A DNA stretch of 9,200 nucleotides from Deltaproteobacteria bacterium. Lineage in GTDB: Bacteria; Desulfobacterota; Syntrophia; Syntrophales; UBA2210. Below, piece after piece: positions 7,607 to 9,200 of this stretch (positions are counted from its first letter, which is position 1; each line of letters starts with the position of its first letter). A model generated the notes under the pieces. That model was not told where the DNA came from. It did no database searches and saw only the letters and a program-made list of their open reading frames with translations. The stretch covers positions 1 through 9,200 of the forward strand of contig JAFGPZ010000091.1 in assembly GCA_016935935.1 (NCBI GenBank), read 5' to 3'. The position numbers were made by a program, and so were the translations under genes.

Positions 7607-7861
7607 TTAACTTAGTTCTATTTCAATAAGAATCTGACCTTTATTAACAGGGTCTTCATCTTCAATTAATATGTTTTTTACTGTTCCACCTCTCTCAGCC
7701 CTTATTTCGGTAAATACCTTCATGGATTCTACAATGCATACCACATCTCCGGGTTTTACCTTTTGTCCTTTCTCAACATATGGGGGATCATCAGGTGAAG
7801 GCGATTCATAGAACGTCCCCGCCAGAGGAGCTTTCACCACATATAAATTATTACTGCTCAT
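7607..7861 (-). CDS. Biotin carboxyl carrier protein, short biotinyl domain
   Basis: This 84-residue protein is essentially one lipoyl/biotinyl domain that shuttles carboxybiotin between the carboxylase and the carboxyltransferase. It opens with KAPLAGTFYESPSPDDPPYV (10-29), the same pattern as the C-terminal domain of AccB, and continues to CIVESMKVF (42-50). K48 in ESMKV is the biotinylation lysine; the common motif is (A/S)MKM, so Val replaces the second Met. The second half, TEIRAERGGTVKNILIEDEDPVNKG, is standard. It lacks the long N-terminal region and Pro/Ala linker of E. coli AccB, so it is a free-standing minimal carrier. AAAGGAGG lies 7 nt before ATG 7861, one of the strongest ribosome sites in the window. 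It lies between crotonase 1 (19 nt) and the biotin carboxylase (54 nt). A separate biotin protein ligase must be encoded elsewhere. Confidence 0.94.
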   Translation of the reverse strand: MSSNNLYVVKAPLAGTFYESPSPDDPPYVEKGQKVKPGDVVCIVESMKVFTEIRAERGGTVKNILIEDEDPVNKGQILIEIELS

Positions 7862-7868
7862 ATATTTT

Positions 7869-7876
7869 CCTCCTTT
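7869..7876 (-). promoter_or_regulatory. Strong ribosome binding site of the carrier protein gene
   Basis: AAAGGAGG with 7-nt spacing precedes ATG 7861, inside the 19-nt gap after crotonase 1. It is stronger than the site of the following biotin carboxylase, which would suit a small carrier needed in excess (inference). Confidence 0.65.
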
Positions 7877-7880
7877 GTTA

Positions 7881-8657
7881 TTATGTCATCCATTTTGGTT
7901 TTCTTTTTTCAACAAATGCTTTTGTCCCTTCGATAGAATCGGGAGTATTAGTCAGAATGGCCGCTTGGTCACGGAGATATACAATCGCCTTGTGATACTC
8001 CATGTCCATGGCATTTTGAAAAGCTTCGAGACCAAGTTTGAAAATTGATCCGCTCTTATTTTTCAATTGATCCGCCAGTTCGGTTACGTACCCATCCAAT
8101 TCTTGAGCAGTTTGAACTTTGGTTATCATGCCGATTTTCTCGGCTTCGTGTGCATTGATTATTTTCCCCGTACTGATATGATCCAATCCCTTTTTTTTGC
8201 CAACGGTTCGGAATAAAGTTGCCATCACCATCATAGGCCACATTCCCACATTAATCTCCGGCAAGCCAAACCGGGCGTCTTCTGATGCGATACTAAAGGT
8301 AGGCAGCATCGCCAAACCACATCCTCCCGCAAGGGCATACCCTCTGATCTTTGCAATCGAGGGTTTGTTTAAATCATGAAAAACAAGACAAAGTTCTGCA
8401 TAATAGGAAAGATTCTTCTTGCTCTCTAAAATTGAATTTTGTGCCATGTTGCTCAAGTCAGCACCTGCGCAAAAAGCTTTATCACCAGCCCCGGAAATAA
8501 TTACTACCTTCACTGCATCGTTTTCCTTTGACTGCCTTACCGCATGCACAATTTCCTGCATTACTTGATTGCTCAGTCTGTTCATCTTCTCCGGCTGGTT
8601 AATCATAATTTCAGCTATCCCATCATTAACCATGTAGAGAATCGCATTGTATTCCAT
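7881..8657 (-). CDS. Enoyl-CoA hydratase/isomerase family protein (crotonase 1)
   Basis: This 258-residue crotonase-fold protein shows oxyanion-hole segments AFCAGADLSNM (61-71) and GYALAGGCGLAM (106-117). Compared with rat mitochondrial enoyl-CoA hydratase, the residue matching Glu144 is glycine (G114), while the second glutamate (Glu164) is kept as E134 in FGLPEINVG. One-glutamate crotonases include isomerases and special hydratases, so plain 2-enoyl-CoA hydration should not be assumed. Given the adjacent carboxylase, hydration of a glutaconyl-type carboxylated product (as by AtuE or methylglutaconyl-CoA hydratase) is one option; this is inference. Start ATG 8657 lies 3 nt after the stop of the AtuA-like gene, with GGGAG upstream reaching into that gene, so the two are probably translationally linked. 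It is only distantly similar to crotonase 2 at 2351-3139, so the two are not a recent duplication. Confidence 0.9.
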   Translation of the reverse strand: MEYNAILYMVNDGIAEIMINQPEKMNRLSNQVMQEIVHAVRQSKENDAVKVVIISGAGDKAFCAGADLSNMAQNSILESKKNLSYYAELCLVFHDLNKPSIAKIRGYALAGGCGLAMLPTFSIASEDARFGLPEINVGMWPMMVMATLFRTVGKKKGLDHISTGKIINAHEAEKIGMITKVQTAQELDGYVTELADQLKNKSGSIFKLGLEAFQNAMDMEYHKAIVYLRDQAAILTNTPDSIEGTKAFVEKRKPKWMT

Positions 8658-8660
8658 GGC

Positions 8661-9038
8661 TTAACTCCCGTATTTTTCCAATATGGAAGCATCGACACTC
8701 TGTGCTTCTTTTAATAAGAATTCATCTACTTCCAGTTCCATCCTCAGCAATGCTCCGCACATTGATTTACCCGTCTGATCAAATCTCAACGTACAGGTAG
8801 CACCACCCCCGAGAGATTGTCTTAACACTACCTCCAAGCTATTAATATTGGGTACGGGATAGATTTCCACCCCTCCTTTGACCATTCCTTTAAAATGTTC
8901 TTTAATTTTTTCAGGTGTAAGCGTTTTTGCAAGATATTCATAAATATTCTTGCTTTTTGCCATGACACCAATATTACAAACATCTCCTTTGTCGCCTGAT
9001 CTTGCAAAAGCAAGATCTTTAAGAAATGATTTCTTCAT
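8661..9038 (-). CDS. AtuA-like small subunit (AtuA ferredoxin-fold domain protein)
   Basis: This 125-residue protein opens with FLKDLAFARSGDKGDVCNIGVMA, the hallmark of the C-terminal ferredoxin-fold domain of AtuA-type proteins (acyclic terpene utilization). Later marks are YPVPNINSLEVVL, LGGGATCTLRFDQTGKSM and a C-terminal helix. In Pseudomonas AtuA this domain is fused behind a larger domain; here it is a separate gene, with the large part presumably encoded just upstream. The biochemical function of AtuA is not established, although the family keeps company with acyl-CoA carboxylase genes, as here. The start is ATG 9038: GGAGGT lies 6 nt upstream, and the ATG overlaps the stop of the preceding frame by one base (TAATG). 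A longer frame from GTG 9101 adds 21 residues unlike the family and overlaps the upstream coding frame, so it is rejected. It is followed after 3 nt by crotonase 1. Confidence 0.86.
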   Translation of the reverse strand: MKKSFLKDLAFARSGDKGDVCNIGVMAKSKNIYEYLAKTLTPEKIKEHFKGMVKGGVEIYPVPNINSLEVVLRQSLGGGATCTLRFDQTGKSMCGALLRMELEVDEFLLKEAQSVDASILEKYGS

Positions 9039-9200
9039 TATGATACCTCCATCATTTGAGTTTCCACTTTGACTACCTCTCTTGGAACAAGTGAAGGCCA
9101 CAACTTGATAACCGGTCTCACATTCGAGTTATTGTCAAATGTTGTGTATGAAAAAATTAGGCGGCGATCCGTTTTTCTTCAATACCGTTGACAAATGTAA
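9038..9200 (-). CDS. 3' end of upstream gene, probably AtuA-like large subunit, with apparent frame break
   Basis: Minus-strand sequence up to the stop at 9040-9038 reads as protein: LIFSYTTFDNN, then VRPVIKLWPSLVPRE and VVKVET, ending QMMEVS. Its TAA shares one base with the next gene's ATG, which supports real, coupled translation. The frame cannot be followed to the window edge because TGA lies at 9181-9179. The neighbouring frame reads TFVNGIEEKRIAA from the edge and then stops at 9159-9157. A single-base change at the run of five A's (plus-strand T's 9172-9176) would join the two. The identity as AtuA large subunit is inferred from the small subunit that follows; I do not recognise these few residues with certainty. 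Confidence 0.45.
9045..9050 (-). promoter_or_regulatory. Ribosome binding site of the AtuA-like small subunit
   Basis: GGAGGT sits 6 nt before ATG 9038, inside the end of the preceding coding frame, and fixes the start against the longer frame from GTG 9101. Confidence 0.75.

Noticed and set aside
8661..9101. Longer version of the AtuA-like small subunit from GTG 9101
   Set aside because: The extra 21 residues do not fit the family and overlap a better coding frame, and the strong GGAGGT site points to ATG 9038.
1..9200. CRISPR arrays, tRNA or rRNA genes, insertion sequences, phage or defence genes
   Set aside because: No spaced repeats, RNA-gene signatures, transposase frames or terminal inverted repeats were seen; the window is metabolic.

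Overview
All genes in this window lie on the minus strand, so transcription runs from high to low coordinates. The content is bacterial acyl-CoA chemistry. There is a complete three-gene biotin-dependent acyl-CoA carboxylase (carrier protein, biotin carboxylase, carboxyltransferase), two crotonase-fold enzymes, a flavin-dependent nitronate monooxygenase/FabK-like protein, an ADP-forming acyl-CoA synthetase pair (beta and alpha), and the small subunit of an AtuA-like protein. Clear Shine-Dalgarno sites and a moderate, slightly AT-rich base composition (judged by eye) indicate a bacterium. ADP-forming acyl-CoA synthetase subunits beside carboxylase and crotonase genes suggest an anaerobic fatty- or branched-acid degrader such as a Desulfobacterota or syntrophic lineage. 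That assignment is inference only.

Layout in transcription order: the 3' end of an upstream gene, probably the AtuA-like large subunit (9200-9038, with an apparent frame break); AtuA-like small subunit (9038-8661); crotonase 1 (8657-7881); biotinyl carrier protein (7861-7607); biotin carboxylase (7552-6209); carboxyltransferase (6123-4426); flavin-dependent TIM-barrel enzyme (4269-3217); crotonase 2 (3139-2351); a 380-nt gap without a convincing gene (2350-1971); ADP-forming acyl-CoA synthetase beta (1970-1293); and the alpha subunit (1253 to the window edge), which is interrupted by two in-frame stop codons. The first genes are tightly packed (1-nt overlap, then gaps of 3, 19, 54 and 85 nt). 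The gaps then widen to 156 and 77 nt before the 380-nt gap, which probably separates two transcription units.

Working model (inference): an acid is activated to, or recovered from, its CoA thioester by the ADP-forming synthetase. A 2-enoyl-CoA, possibly methyl-branched, is carboxylated by the biotin enzyme, and the product is hydrated or isomerised by the crotonases. AtuA-like, carboxylase and crotonase genes together recall the acyclic terpene (atu) and leucine (liu) logic of Pseudomonas, in which geranyl-CoA or methylcrotonyl-CoA is carboxylated and then hydrated. No HMG-CoA-lyase-type gene, acyl-CoA dehydrogenase or membrane decarboxylase subunit is visible here. The carboxyltransferase is divergent at the position that sets acyl-chain preference, so its substrate is open. 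The most notable points are this unassigned carboxylase module, the double-stop synthetase alpha gene, and the frame break at the right edge.
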